Counted from the stretch's first letter, positions 16,954-25,708 are shown. The stretch: DNA of 64,000 nucleotides from Martelella mediterranea DSM 17316 (GCF_002043005.1 NZ_CP020330.1:2188001-2252000), one strand, 5' to 3'. The notes: generated from the letters alone by a model not told the origin. Numbers and translations: made by a program.

Positions 16954-17979
16954 TTATGGCACGGCCAGACCAAGCATCGAGGCGGTGATCGTGAAGTAGA
17001 GCAGCAGGCCGGTGAGGTCGACAATGGTGGTCAGCGCCGGGCCGGAGACGACGGCCGGATCCTGCCGGACGGCGACGGCCACCAGTGGCAGCACCGCGCC
17101 GATCAGCGTTGCGGAGATGACCTGGGCGGCAAGCGCGATCGCGATTGCAAAGCCGATCCCCTCGAGCGTCATCGTGGCGGGCACATCGGCGGCGTTGGAG
17201 ATCAGCAACACCTTCAGGAAGGCGAACAGGAACAAGGTTCCGGCCATCAGCAGTGACACGCGCGTCTCTCGCCACAATATCCAGAGCGTTTCGCGCGCCT
17301 TGACGTCGCCGGTCGTGAGCGCGCGCGTCACAAGGCTTGCGGATTGGGTGCCGACATTGCCGCCGGTGTCGGCGACCATCGGCATATAGAGGGCGAGGAT
17401 CACCAGCGCGTCGAGCGCATCTTCGTAGATGTGGACCACGTAGCCCGCGGCAAGGCCCGCGACGGCCAGCGCCAGCACCCAGGGAACCCGGCGGCGGAAG
17501 TCGGACCAGACGGTGTGATCGAAGTAATCATCCTTCACCCCGCCCGCGATGCCGACCCAGCGATCGGCGTCCTCATGCAGTTCCTCGACCAGAAAGGCGT
17601 TGGCCTTTTCGGCGTGAACCACGCCGGCCACGCGGCCATCCCGTTCCAGCACGGGCATGATGTCGATCCCGCGGTCGATCATGTCATAGGCCGTCCGTTC
17701 GGCCCCGGCTTCACCGCGCCTGGCGGACGGAACCTTCGTCGTCATGACCGCTTCGATGGGACCGCTTCCGTTGAGGCAGTCCCTGAGGCTGACAATGCCG
17801 AGAAGACGGCCATCGCCATCGACCACGCAGGCGCTGGTGTGAAAAGCGCCGCTTCGGCTGGCAAAGCGATCCGTCGCCTCCGGGCAGGTGAGGTCGGGGG
17901 TAAGCAGCAGCGGCGCGGCATCCCAGATCGCTTCCACCGGATGTTCCGGCGCGAGCATGGAACTGGCAATATCGGTCAT
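16954..17979 (-). CDS. mgtE: MgtE-type magnesium transporter lacking the N domain
   Basis: 341 residues from the ATG at 17,979 (MTDIASSML), which has GGGGGA 7 nt upstream; longer in-frame starts to 18,033 have poor spacing. Two CBS repeats occupy about residues 20-140, followed by a connecting helix and five membrane helices, with the MgtE pore motif MVADTGGNVGTQSASLV. Typical MgtE proteins have about 450 residues with an N-terminal superhelical domain that helps gate the channel; that domain is missing here. The transported ion is Mg2+ by family. It is divergent from gadB with a 211-bp gap. Confidence 0.85.
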   Translation of the reverse strand: MTDIASSMLAPEHPVEAIWDAAPLLLTPDLTCPEATDRFASRSGAFHTSACVVDGDGRLLGIVSLRDCLNGSGPIEAVMTTKVPSARRGEAGAERTAYDMIDRGIDIMPVLERDGRVAGVVHAEKANAFLVEELHEDADRWVGIAGGVKDDYFDHTVWSDFRRRVPWVLALAVAGLAAGYVVHIYEDALDALVILALYMPMVADTGGNVGTQSASLVTRALTTGDVKARETLWILWRETRVSLLMAGTLFLFAFLKVLLISNAADVPATMTLEGIGFAIAIALAAQVISATLIGAVLPLVAVAVRQDPAVVSGPALTTIVDLTGLLLYFTITASMLGLAVP

Positions 17980-18190
17980 TTCGTCGTCCCCCATTTCCTT
18001 CGTCACAGGCCTTCCGGCGCTTTTGCCGGTCATCGGCGCCGCAGCAATAGCGCGCCAGCATTAAAGTTTTTCGAAAGCCGCGATCGCGGCAGACGCCGAG
18101 CATGAGACAGTATCAGCTTACCGTCACTCCTTGACCCCAAGTCAACCGCTGGGTACTTCTTTTGCTGGTTCCAGATTAGGGGAGAGACCT

Positions 18191-19585
18191 GTGGCTGACA
18201 AATCCGCCGAAGACGACCTGTTCGATCCGAATGACGAAACCTACGGCTCTGCAGATTTCCTGACCGTTCTGCCCAAGGCGGAATTCCCGCAGAAAACCCG
18301 CGCGCCGCGTTCCGTCTATGCCGCGGTCAAGGACGAGTTGATGATGGACGGCAATGCCCGCCAGAACCTCGCCACCTTCTGCCAGACCTGGGAAGAGCCC
18401 GAAGTCCACCAGTTGATGGACGACTGCATCGACAAGAACATGGTCGACAAGGACGAATATCCGCAGACCGCCGAGATCGAGGCGCGCTGCGTGAGCATGC
18501 TCGCCGACCTGTGGAACGCGCCCAAGGGACCAGCGACCGGGGCTTCGACGACCGGTTCGTCGGAAGCCGCGATGCTGGGCGGGCTGGCCATGAAGCGGCG
18601 CTGGGAAGCGCGACGCAAGGCAGAGGGCAAACCCACCGACAAGCCCAATCTGATCACCGGGCCGGTGCAGATCTGCTGGCACAAGTTCACGCGCTACTGG
18701 GATATCGAGCACCGCGAAATTCCGATGGAAAACGGGCGGCTGCTGATGACGCCCGAGGAGGTTCTGAAGCTCTGCGACGAGAACACGATCGGCGTTGTGC
18801 CGACCCTCGGCGTCACCTTTACCGGCGAATACGAGCCCGTGAAGGCCATCGCTGACGCGCTCGATGACCTGCAGGCGCGCACCGGGCTGGATATCCCGAT
18901 TCATGTCGATGGCGCCAGCGGCGGCTTTCTCGCGCCGTTCTGCGCGCCGGAGCTTGAATGGGATTTCCGGATTCCGCGGGTGAAATCGATCAATGCCTCC
19001 GGCCACAAGTTCGGCCTTGCGCCGCTTGGCGTGGGCTGGGTCGTGTGGCGCGAGGAACAGGACCTGCCCGAGGAGATGATCTTCTGGGTCAACTATCTCG
19101 GCGGCAATATGCGCGACATCACGCTCAATTTCTCACGTCCGGGCGGTCAGGTCGTCTGCCAGTACTATAATTTCCTGCGCCTCGGCCGTGACGGTTACCG
19201 CAAGGTGCATGAGGCCTGCTATCGCAGCGCTGCCTATCTGGCAAGCGAACTGGAAAAGACCGGGCTTGTGGATATCGTGTTCGACGGCGACATGAAGCGC
19301 GGCATTCCGGCGGTGTCATGGAAGCTCAAGGAAGGGGTGAAGACCGAATACACGCTGTTCGACCTTGCCGACAGGCTGCGTTCGCGCGGCTGGCAGGTGC
19401 CGGCCTACACGCTTCCCGCCAATTGCGAGGATCAGGCGGTGCAGCGCATTCTGGTGCGCAACGGCGTCAGCATCGATCTCTGCTCGCTGCTGATCCGCGA
19501 TATCAAAGCCTCGGTGGACTATTTCAAATCCCATCCGATCACCAGGTCGGTCTCCGAGGAAGAAGCCTCCGGCTTCCATCACTGA
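18191..19585 (+). CDS. gadB: Glutamate decarboxylase
   Basis: 464 residues from the GTG at 18,191, chosen because GGGGAGAG lies just upstream and the length then matches E. coli GadA/B (466); an ATG at 18,131 would add 20 unrelated residues. It converts glutamate plus H+ to GABA plus CO2, using PLP, and so consumes protons in the cytosol. The PLP-binding lysine is in NASGHKFG (about Lys273); VDGASGGF is the PLP-ring Asp region and [15 protein letters not shown] is the conserved N-terminal block. The C-terminus ends in His-His, like the His plug that closes the E. coli enzyme at neutral pH. No GadC exchanger gene is adjacent; the AspT-like genes might fill that role. Only a degenerate half-site, not a full palindrome, was found upstream. 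Confidence 0.95.
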   Translation: MADKSAEDDLFDPNDETYGSADFLTVLPKAEFPQKTRAPRSVYAAVKDELMMDGNARQNLATFCQTWEEPEVHQLMDDCIDKNMVDKDEYPQTAEIEARCVSMLADLWNAPKGPATGASTTGSSEAAMLGGLAMKRRWEARRKAEGKPTDKPNLITGPVQICWHKFTRYWDIEHREIPMENGRLLMTPEEVLKLCDENTIGVVPTLGVTFTGEYEPVKAIADALDDLQARTGLDIPIHVDGASGGFLAPFCAPELEWDFRIPRVKSINASGHKFGLAPLGVGWVVWREEQDLPEEMIFWVNYLGGNMRDITLNFSRPGGQVVCQYYNFLRLGRDGYRKVHEACYRSAAYLASELEKTGLVDIVFDGDMKRGIPAVSWKLKEGVKTEYTLFDLADRLRSRGWQVPAYTLPANCEDQAVQRILVRNGVSIDLCSLLIRDIKASVDYFKSHPITRSVSEEEASGFHH

Positions 19586-19634
19586 GTAAGCAGAGCGACC
19601 GTCGCGCCATTGAGGCGCGGCGCTGTCGGTCCGG

Positions 19635-20354
19635 TCAATCGCTGAACCCCATCGCGGCATAGAAGGCCGCCGCCTGGGCCCGTGAGGTGACGTCGAGCTT
19701 GGTGAGTATCTCGCTCACATGGTAGGCGATCGCGCGTTCGGTGCGCCCTACGATGCTTGAGATTTCGTTGTTGGTCTTGCCTTTGGCCATCCAGCTCAGG
19801 ATTTCCACCTGAAGGTCCGACAGCAATTTGAAACGGCGGAGATCATATTCGGTGAACTGGCCTTCCTTGAACGCGGCCAGGCGCGCCACTGCCACGCTCG
19901 ACAGGATCGTGACCTCCGGTATCACGTCAGGCGATTGCGGCGTCGGGTCGATGGACAGAAGCGTAATTGCACTGGCCTTTCCGTTGAGCGCCGGCAGCGA
20001 CAGCGTCAGCCCGCCCATGATGCCCTGGAAACGGACATAATCATAGTATTCCTCTTGTCCGGGCATATCCCAGTTCTTCTGGTGCCACAGCAGCGGTGTC
20101 TTGTTGAACTCCAGATGCGCCATCAGCGGATCGCGCCCGGCCCACCTGTCGTTGACATAGGTGTCCAGCTCTTTCGTCGTGAAGGTGCTCAGCGTCGGCT
20201 TCTCCATGAACTCGGAGACGGTCGATCTGTTGATGCTGATGTTGTAGCCGACGAAACCCAGCCTGTTCACACTCTGTGTGAAGGCGCTCTTGACCTCCGG
20301 AAGGCTTTGGGCGAAAGCGATTCTGGTGACATCGTTGGATAGCGGCTTTAGCAT
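19635..20354 (-). CDS. LuxR-family transcriptional regulator without a LuxI partner
   Basis: 239 residues from the ATG at 20,354 (MLKPLSND), with GGGGGA 7 nt upstream; the longer start is a TTG. An N-terminal autoinducer-binding domain (about 15-160) is followed by a LuxR-type helix-turn-helix (about 175-235, LSWMAKGKTNNEISSIVGRTERAIAYH in two helices). Compared with TraR/LuxR, Tyr66, Asp75, Pro76 and Trp90 fall at the Tyr61, Asp70, Pro71, Trp85 positions, but the Trp57 position is Glu62. This suggests a changed ligand pocket. No luxI-type synthase gene is in the window. A perfect palindrome lies 54 bp upstream, so it is probably self-regulated. I infer it binds the seven palindromes of this region. 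Confidence 0.92.
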   Translation of the reverse strand: MLKPLSNDVTRIAFAQSLPEVKSAFTQSVNRLGFVGYNISINRSTVSEFMEKPTLSTFTTKELDTYVNDRWAGRDPLMAHLEFNKTPLLWHQKNWDMPGQEEYYDYVRFQGIMGGLTLSLPALNGKASAITLLSIDPTPQSPDVIPEVTILSSVAVARLAAFKEGQFTEYDLRRFKLLSDLQVEILSWMAKGKTNNEISSIVGRTERAIAYHVSEILTKLDVTSRAQAAAFYAAMGFSD

Positions 20355-20386
20355 GGTGTCCCCCAAAACTCTCTATACATTAGTGC

Positions 20387-20427
20387 ATCCTAATGTTGAA
20401 AATTGATGACTGTCAATTCTGACAGTC
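20387..20427 (-). promoter_or_regulatory. Lux-box-like palindrome 3 over the luxR promoter
   Basis: 20,408-20,427 is GACTGTCAATTCTGACAGTC, an exact inverted repeat with 8-bp arms and 4-bp spacer. On the minus strand TTGACA (20,416-20,411) lies inside the box and is followed after 18 nt by TAGGAT (20,392-20,387). Binding would cover the -35, which suggests autorepression rather than activation. Confidence 0.8.
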
Positions 20428-20608
20428 GGTGCTCGCGATCGGTCCGTCTCCTGTCTCGCCGCCACAGGGCGCCACGACTAGAATATGCGTTTGAGCAAAA
20501 AAAACAAAGGCGCTCAGGGGCTTGAATGAAGTGGACGCATGCCGGCGTTTATTCGCGTGGAAAGGTTTGCGACCATGTGAGTTGCCGTGTCTCCGGTTGT
20601 ATCCGCGC

Positions 20609-20649
20609 AACTGTCCGTTCTGACAGTTCCCTCTTCTGCGCGCTATCAT
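20609..20649 (+). promoter_or_regulatory. Lux-box-like palindrome 4, toward nikA
   Basis: 20,609-20,628 is AACTGTCCGTTCTGACAGTT, one mismatch from a perfect 8-4-8 palindrome. On the plus strand CTGACA (20,620-20,625) inside the box is followed after 18 nt by TATCAT (20,644-20,649). As at luxR, the box covers the -35. A transcript from here would begin near 20,656 and run toward nikA. Confidence 0.7.
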
Positions 20650-20659
20650 TTAACTGTGG

Positions 20660-20682
20660 AAGCCGGTCAGGCTGGCCGGCTT
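20660..20682 (+). other. Hairpin between box 4 and the nikA operator
   Basis: AAGCCGG / CCGGCTT, 7-bp stem, 9-nt loop, followed by TTCAATTGGCTTTT. It would fold at the very 5' end of a transcript started at box 4. It may protect or end that transcript. The rest of 20,428-20,833 holds no convincing gene. Confidence 0.4.
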
Positions 20683-20761
20683 TCAATTGGCTTTTGCGTC
20701 CGCAACGTCGGACTTCGGTCGCCGATTTTCATCATCAAACGCTCTCTTGGTCTTCAGAAAA

Positions 20762-20789
20762 GTATGACGTTTCTGTCTTGACGTCATAC
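20762..20789 (+). promoter_or_regulatory. NikR operator and nikA promoter
   Basis: GTATGA (20,762-20,767), 16 nt, TCATAC (20,784-20,789): exactly the operator of E. coli NikR. TTGACG (20,778-20,783) and TAAATT (20,800-20,805), 16 nt apart, form a plausible promoter whose -35 lies inside the operator, so nickel-loaded NikR would block it. The nikR gene is the last gene of this operon. Confidence 0.9.
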
Positions 20790-20833
20790 TCGTTCGTACT
20801 AAATTGCTTACTCACTGAACCAGGGGGCGTTTC

Positions 20834-22390
20834 ATGAAAATTTTCGGTGCAGGTGTGTTGATCGTATCGGGTGTGCTCGCCGCAGCGGTCCCCGCCGCCG
20901 CCAAATCCGAGCTTATCCTTGCCATCGGCGGCGAGCCGGATACCGGCTACGATCCGCTGCTGGGCTGGGGGCGCTATGGCCATCCGCTGTTTCAGTCGAC
21001 CCTGCTGAAGCGCGATGCGGCGCTTGAAACCGTTCCCGACCTCGCCAGCGCGCGGTCGCTTTCCGACGACAGGCTGGTCTGGACCATAACGCTCAGGCCG
21101 GGCGTGACCTTCAGCGACGGCACGCCGCTTTCGGCCGAGGACGTGGCCTTCACCTTCAACGAGGCGGCCAAAGCCGGCGGCGTGCTCGACCTTACGGTGA
21201 TGGACAGCGCCGAGGCGATCGACGACCTGACGGTGGAAATCCGCCTGAAGCGCCCCTGGGTGACATTCTCGGAGAACTTCTACTCGCTCGGCATCGTGCC
21301 GTCGGACGGCTATGGGCCCGGCTATGCCCGCAACCCGGTCGGCTCCGGCCCCTTCAGGATGGTCTCCTGGACGGAGGGCGAGCAGCTCATCGTCGAGGCC
21401 AATCCGGATTATTATGGCCAGAAGCCGGAATTCGAACGTCTGACCTTCGTGTTCTCGGGCGAGGACACCAGTCTCGCAGCGGCCCGCACTGGTCAGGTCG
21501 ATATGATCTCCGTGCCGGCGTTGATGGCGGATGACGACATTGACGGGTTCCGCAAGGTCATCATGCCCTCGGTCGACAATCGCGGTCTTTCCTTTCCCAT
21601 GACCGCGCCCGGCGAGGTGAACGGCGAGACGGTGGGCAACGACGTGACGTCCGATCTCGCCATCCGCCGCGCCGTCAATCTCGGCGTCGACCGGGAGCAG
21701 CTCGTCGAGGTGGCGCTGAACGGCTATGGCCGCCCGGCCTATGGACCGGCGGACGGATTGCCCTGGTCCAATCCCGATGCAGCCGTCGCCCATGATCCGG
21801 ATGGCGCGCGCGCTTTGCTGGACGAGGCGGGGTGGGCTGTCGGCGATGACGGCATCCGCGTTCGCGACGGCGTGAAGGCCGCGTTCGACATCTATTATCC
21901 GGCCTCCGATTCGGTGCGCCAGGCGCTTGCCGTCGTCACGGCGGAACAGTTGAAATCGCTCGGGATCGCCGCCCGGCCGATGGGTGCGACCTGGGAGCAG
22001 ATCGGCCGCGTCGACCACCAGCAACCGGTCATGTTCGGCTGGGGCAGCCATAGCCCGCTCGAGGTCTACAGCCTTTATAATTCCGCCTGGGGCGGCATCG
22101 AATTCTACAATCCCGGCTATTTTTCCGACGAAACCGTCGACGCCCATTTCGCCGATGCCCAGCAATCGGCAAGCCTCGAGGCGTCCTATCCCGACTGGCA
22201 GGCGGCGGAATGGGACGGGCAGACGGGCTTTTCCGCGCGCGGCCTTGCCGGTTGGGCCTGGCTCGTCAATCTCGATCACGTCTATTTCGCCAACGACTGC
22301 CTCGATATCGGCGATACCCAGATCGAACCGCACGGCCACGGATGGCCGATCACCGCCATGATCGAACAATGGAAATGGACGTGTGAGTAA
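20834..22390 (+). CDS. nikA: Nickel ABC importer, periplasmic binding protein
   Basis: 518 residues with a signal peptide cleaved near AAAKSE. It is an SBP family 5 (dipeptide/nickel-type) protein: the conserved WTITLRPGVTFSDGTPLSAEDVAF block and the NPVGSGPFRMVSW block are present. It should deliver Ni2+, probably as a complex with a small chelator, to NikBC. Two His clusters near the C-terminus (HGHG) may contact metal. The nickel assignment rests on context: an exact NikR operator upstream, nikR at the end of the operon and urease next to it. By sequence alone it could be a peptide-binding protein. AGGGGG precedes the ATG. It overlaps nikB by 8 bp. Confidence 0.88.
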   Translation: MKIFGAGVLIVSGVLAAAVPAAAKSELILAIGGEPDTGYDPLLGWGRYGHPLFQSTLLKRDAALETVPDLASARSLSDDRLVWTITLRPGVTFSDGTPLSAEDVAFTFNEAAKAGGVLDLTVMDSAEAIDDLTVEIRLKRPWVTFSENFYSLGIVPSDGYGPGYARNPVGSGPFRMVSWTEGEQLIVEANPDYYGQKPEFERLTFVFSGEDTSLAAARTGQVDMISVPALMADDDIDGFRKVIMPSVDNRGLSFPMTAPGEVNGETVGNDVTSDLAIRRAVNLGVDREQLVEVALNGYGRPAYGPADGLPWSNPDAAVAHDPDGARALLDEAGWAVGDDGIRVRDGVKAAFDIYYPASDSVRQALAVVTAEQLKSLGIAARPMGATWEQIGRVDHQQPVMFGWGSHSPLEVYSLYNSAWGGIEFYNPGYFSDETVDAHFADAQQSASLEASYPDWQAAEWDGQTGFSARGLAGWAWLVNLDHVYFANDCLDIGDTQIEPHGHGWPITAMIEQWKWTCE

Positions 22391-23402
22391 TCCCGGCTTG
22401 AGCTCCGTCCCAAGGTTGGTGGCCACGCGCGTCGCGCGGCTTGCGGCCGTGCTTCTTCTCGTGGCCGTCGTCGCCTTCGCGCTCGCCAAAATCTCCCCGG
22501 TCGATCCGGTCAATGCCTATCTCGGCATCGATATCGCCCGGGTGGGGCCGGAACAGCGCGCCTTGATCGCGGCGCGCTGGGGGCTCGACCAGCCGCCCTT
22601 GGCGCAATTCACGCTCTGGGTGCGCAACCTGTTGCACGGCGATCTCGGCTATTCGATGATCTACAATGCGCCGGTTTCGGAGGTGATTGCCGCGCGGTTC
22701 TGGACCTCGCTGCCGCTTGTGGGTCTGGCATGGTTGTTTTCAGGCATTTTCGGCTTTGCGCTTGGCGTTGTCGCGGGCGCGAATTCGGGTTCCTGGGCCG
22801 ACCGGGTGATCCGGCTCTACGCCTATTTCCTCTCCTCCGCGCCGACCTTCTGGATCGCGATCCTGCTCTTGATCGTATTCTCCGTCGAGCTCGGCTGGGC
22901 GCCGGTCTGTTGCGCCGGACCGCTCGGCGTCGTGCCCGCCGATGTCACCTTCGCCGAGCGGTTGCAGCATCTCGCCCTGCCGCTCGCGGCTCTCACCCTG
23001 CTCGGCGTGGCGCAGGTCGCGCTGCACACGCGGGCCAAGATCGCCGAGATCCTGCAGCTTGACGCCGCCCTATACGCCCGCGCCCAGGGGGCGGGCAAAT
23101 GGGACGTCGTGCTCCGGCACGGGGTGCGCAACGCGGCGCTGCCGGCGATCACCATCCTGTTCGCCTCGCTTGGAGAACTGTTTGGCGGCTCGATCCTGGC
23201 GGAACAGGTCTTCGCCTATCCGGGTCTCGGCCAGGCCGCCGTTGCTGCCGGCGTGCGGGGCGACGTGCCGCTGCTGCTCGCCATTACCCTGTTCCTCACC
23301 TTGTTCGTGTCGGTCGGCAACATGATCGCCGACATGCTCTATCATCTCGTTGATCCGCGGATCCGGGAGGCGGAATTCACGGCGGGAGGCGCGCATGGCT
23401 GA
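22383..23402 (+). CDS. nikB: Nickel ABC importer, permease 1
   Basis: 339 residues with six membrane helices, of the DppB/NikB permease type. The EAA-like loop (AQGAGKWDVVLRHGVRNAALPAITI) that docks on the ATPase lies near residues 238-262. The N-terminal helix and the periplasmic segment with ARWGLDQP are typical of the first permease of family 5 importers. It overlaps nikA by 8 bp and nikC by 8 bp, so all are translationally coupled. Nickel specificity is from context. Confidence 0.88.
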   Translation: MSNPGLSSVPRLVATRVARLAAVLLLVAVVAFALAKISPVDPVNAYLGIDIARVGPEQRALIAARWGLDQPPLAQFTLWVRNLLHGDLGYSMIYNAPVSEVIAARFWTSLPLVGLAWLFSGIFGFALGVVAGANSGSWADRVIRLYAYFLSSAPTFWIAILLLIVFSVELGWAPVCCAGPLGVVPADVTFAERLQHLALPLAALTLLGVAQVALHTRAKIAEILQLDAALYARAQGAGKWDVVLRHGVRNAALPAITILFASLGELFGGSILAEQVFAYPGLGQAAVAAGVRGDVPLLLAITLFLTLFVSVGNMIADMLYHLVDPRIREAEFTAGGAHG

Positions 23403-24261
23403 AACCCTCCACCAGCCGGTGCCGGAACCGATGATCCTGCCGCGCATGGGCAACAGGGTCTGGACGCTGTCGTTCGCTTCGCTCGGGCTGGCGCTGATCC
23501 TGTTCGTTCCCGTTGCCGTGCAGATGGCGGGATCGGCGGGTGTGGCCCCCGATTTCGCCGCCCGGCTGTCGCCGCCCGACTGGCAGCACTGGTTCGGAAC
23601 CGACCAGATGGGGCACGACATGTTGGCGCGCACGTTGAAGGGCCTCAACACCAGTCTCTGGGTCGGGCTTGTGGCCTCGACCTGTTCGGTGCTGATCGCC
23701 ACGGTTCTGGCGATCGTCTCCATCGTCGGCGGCAAGTGGGTCGACGGGCTGGTGTCGCTTCTGGTGGATGCCGCCATCGGCCTGCCGCATCTGGTGCTGC
23801 TGATCCTGATCTGCTTTGCGCTCGGCGGCGGACCGGTTGCCGTGACGCTCGCGGTCGCGCTGACCCACTGGCCGCGCCTGACGCGGATATTGCGCGCCGA
23901 AGTGCTGCAGATCCGGCAGGCGCCCTATGTCGTCGCGGCCCGCCATTTCGGCAGGTCCTGGGCGTCGATCGCATTTGGGCACATCCTGCCGCATCTGCTG
24001 CCGCAGATGCTGGTCGGCCTAGTCCTGATGTTTCCACACGCGATCCTGCACGAGGCGAGCCTGACCTTCCTCGGGTTCGGCCTTGATCCGACGCGACCGG
24101 CGATCGGCGTGATGCTGGCGGATTCGATGCGTTACCTGACCGCCGGAAAATGGTGGCTGGGCCTGTTTCCCGGCCTCTGCCTGCTGGCGCTGGTGCTGTG
24201 CTTCGATGCCGTCGGCAACGGCCTTCGTCTGATTCTCGATCCAAGGACGGCAGAGACATGA
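23395..24261 (+). CDS. nikC: Nickel ABC importer, permease 2
   Basis: 288 residues from the ATG at 23,395 (MAETLHQPV), which overlaps the nikB stop (ATGGCTGA); the frame is open further upstream but inside nikB. DppC/NikC type: one N-terminal helix, the signature WFGTDQMGHDMLAR, then five helices with the EAA-like loop VAARHFGRSWASIAFGHILP. It pairs with NikB to form the membrane channel. It overlaps nikD by 4 bp (ATGA). Confidence 0.9.
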   Translation: MAETLHQPVPEPMILPRMGNRVWTLSFASLGLALILFVPVAVQMAGSAGVAPDFAARLSPPDWQHWFGTDQMGHDMLARTLKGLNTSLWVGLVASTCSVLIATVLAIVSIVGGKWVDGLVSLLVDAAIGLPHLVLLILICFALGGGPVAVTLAVALTHWPRLTRILRAEVLQIRQAPYVVAARHFGRSWASIAFGHILPHLLPQMLVGLVLMFPHAILHEASLTFLGFGLDPTRPAIGVMLADSMRYLTAGKWWLGLFPGLCLLALVLCFDAVGNGLRLILDPRTAET

Positions 24262-25055
24262 CGCTCCTTTCCTTCCACGATTTCGGCATCGGCTTTCGCC
24301 GCTACAGCGGCCTGCTTTCGACGCGGGAGGTGCCGGTGGTCAACGGTATCGGCTTTACCGTGCGGCGCGGCGAGGTGGTGGCCTTGATCGGCGCTTCCGG
24401 CGGCGGCAAGAGCCTGATCGCTCATGCACTGTTCGGTGTGCTGCCGCCCAATGCTTGCACAACAGGTGCGATCCGCTTTGAGGGCCGGGTGGTCGATGAG
24501 CGCAGCCGCCCATCGCTGCTGGGACGACGCATGGCGCTGATGCCGCAATCGGTGAGCCATCTCGATCCGATGGCGCGTTGCATCAGCCAGCTTCGCTGGG
24601 CGGCGCGGCGGGCGGGTGCTGCGGCGGATGATGCCCGCCTTGCCGCGACGCTCGCGCAGTTCGGGCTCGGGGCTGAGGCGGGCAACGCCTTCCCCCACCA
24701 GCTTTCCGGCGGCATGGCGCGGCGCATGCTGATGGCGATCGCGACCATCGGCGATCCGGACCTGATCGTCGCGGACGAGCCCACCAGCGGGCTCGACGAC
24801 GACAATGCCGATATCGTGCTGGCGCGGCTTCGCAAGCTTGCCGGCGACGGCAAGGGTGTTCTGCTGGTCACGCATTCGCTCGCCTCCGCGCTTGCCTATG
24901 CCGATCGGGTCTGCCTGATTCGCGATGGCCGGCTCGAGGGCGAGGAAGACGCCGCCGGATTTTCGGGCGGCGGCGGCGGGCTGCGCACGGCCTATGCCCG
25001 CGTGCTCTGGCGGGCACTGCCGCAGAACGAGTTTCGGGGTGGCGACCATGCTTGA
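24258..25055 (+). CDS. nikD: Nickel ABC importer, ATPase 1
   Basis: 265 residues from the ATG at 24,258, which overlaps the nikC stop by 4 bp. Walker A is GASGGGKS, the signature motif LSGGMARR, Walker B LIVADEPTSGLD and the switch His is in LLVTHS. It powers import together with NikE. The C-terminal tail after the ATPase core is short for this group. Nickel specificity is from context. Confidence 0.9.
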   Translation: MTLLSFHDFGIGFRRYSGLLSTREVPVVNGIGFTVRRGEVVALIGASGGGKSLIAHALFGVLPPNACTTGAIRFEGRVVDERSRPSLLGRRMALMPQSVSHLDPMARCISQLRWAARRAGAAADDARLAATLAQFGLGAEAGNAFPHQLSGGMARRMLMAIATIGDPDLIVADEPTSGLDDDNADIVLARLRKLAGDGKGVLLVTHSLASALAYADRVCLIRDGRLEGEEDAAGFSGGGGGLRTAYARVLWRALPQNEFRGGDHA

Positions 25056-25635
25056 GGCGAGACGCGTTCGGTTCGGGTACGGCGTGCGCGCGCCGGTGGT
25101 CGACGGGGTCGATATTTCCATCCGCCCGGGCGAGATCGTCGGCCTCACCGGCCGGTCGGGCGCCGGCAAGTCGACGCTGGGGCGGCTTCTCGCCGGCTAC
25201 CACAGGCCGGCCGCCGGCGAGGTGCTGGTCGATGGCAAGGCCCATGCGAAGGGCTACAACACGGTGCAGTATCTCCACCAGTCGCCGATCTTTGCCGTCG
25301 ACCCGCGCTGGACGGTGGGCCGAATCATCGCGGAGGGCTGGTCGCCCGACGAGGAGACCCGGCAGGCGCTCGGCGTTTCGAAGAGTTGGTACGATCGTTT
25401 CCCGCACGAAATCTCGGGCGGGGAACTGCAGCGCATCGCGGTGCTGCGCGCGCTTGGCCCGCGCACAAGATACCTCGTGGCCGACGAGATCTCCGCGCCG
25501 CTCGATCCGCTGACCCAGGCCCAGATCTGGGACGCCCTCATCGGCGCGGTGCGCAAGCGCAATCTCGGCATGCTGGTCATCAGCCACGACCGTCCGCTGC
25601 TCGCCCGCCTGTCCGGGCGCCTCGTCACGCTTTGA
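25048..25635 (+). CDS. nikE: Nickel ABC importer, ATPase 2 (short form)
   Basis: 195 residues from the ATG at 25,048, overlapping nikD by 8 bp. All ATPase motifs are present: Walker A GRSGAGKS, signature ISGGELQR, Walker B YLVADEISAPLD and the His of VISHD. Typical NikE/DppF proteins have about 260-330 residues; here the core ends right after the His switch and the usual C-terminal oligopeptide-transporter extension is missing. No frameshift is seen: the stop follows a conserved final strand, so this looks like a natural minimal version. Confidence 0.88.
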   Translation: MLEARRVRFGYGVRAPVVDGVDISIRPGEIVGLTGRSGAGKSTLGRLLAGYHRPAAGEVLVDGKAHAKGYNTVQYLHQSPIFAVDPRWTVGRIIAEGWSPDEETRQALGVSKSWYDRFPHEISGGELQRIAVLRALGPRTRYLVADEISAPLDPLTQAQIWDALIGAVRKRNLGMLVISHDRPLLARLSGRLVTL

Positions 25636-25708
25636 TCCTCTCTGCCCGGTTGGCGAATGCTGAGAAGGCGGCTATCAAGGGGTGGTGGAGCAATGAAGGA
25701 ACCGAGCC

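Noticed and set aside
18100..18160. Possible lux-box-like site upstream of gadB (GAGACAGT and TACCGTCA)
   Set aside because: Only separate half-sites; no second arm at the 4-bp spacing and no -10 at 21-22 nt. gadB is not counted as a target.
18034..20633. hdeA or gadC partner genes near gadB, and a luxI partner of luxR
   Set aside because: None found in any frame; their absence is used only as a limited statement about this window.
20526..20837. Possible small gene between luxR and nikA (also a minus-strand frame 20,413-20,649)
   Set aside because: No ribosome site and no protein-like composition; the interval is filled with regulatory sites.
20735..22513. 592-codon minus-strand frame opposite nikA
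   Set aside because: Antisense shadow; nikA on the plus strand has signal peptide, family motifs and regulatory sites.
25048..25708. Frameshift that truncated nikE
   Set aside because: The core ends cleanly after the His switch and no extension is found in other frames before nikR.
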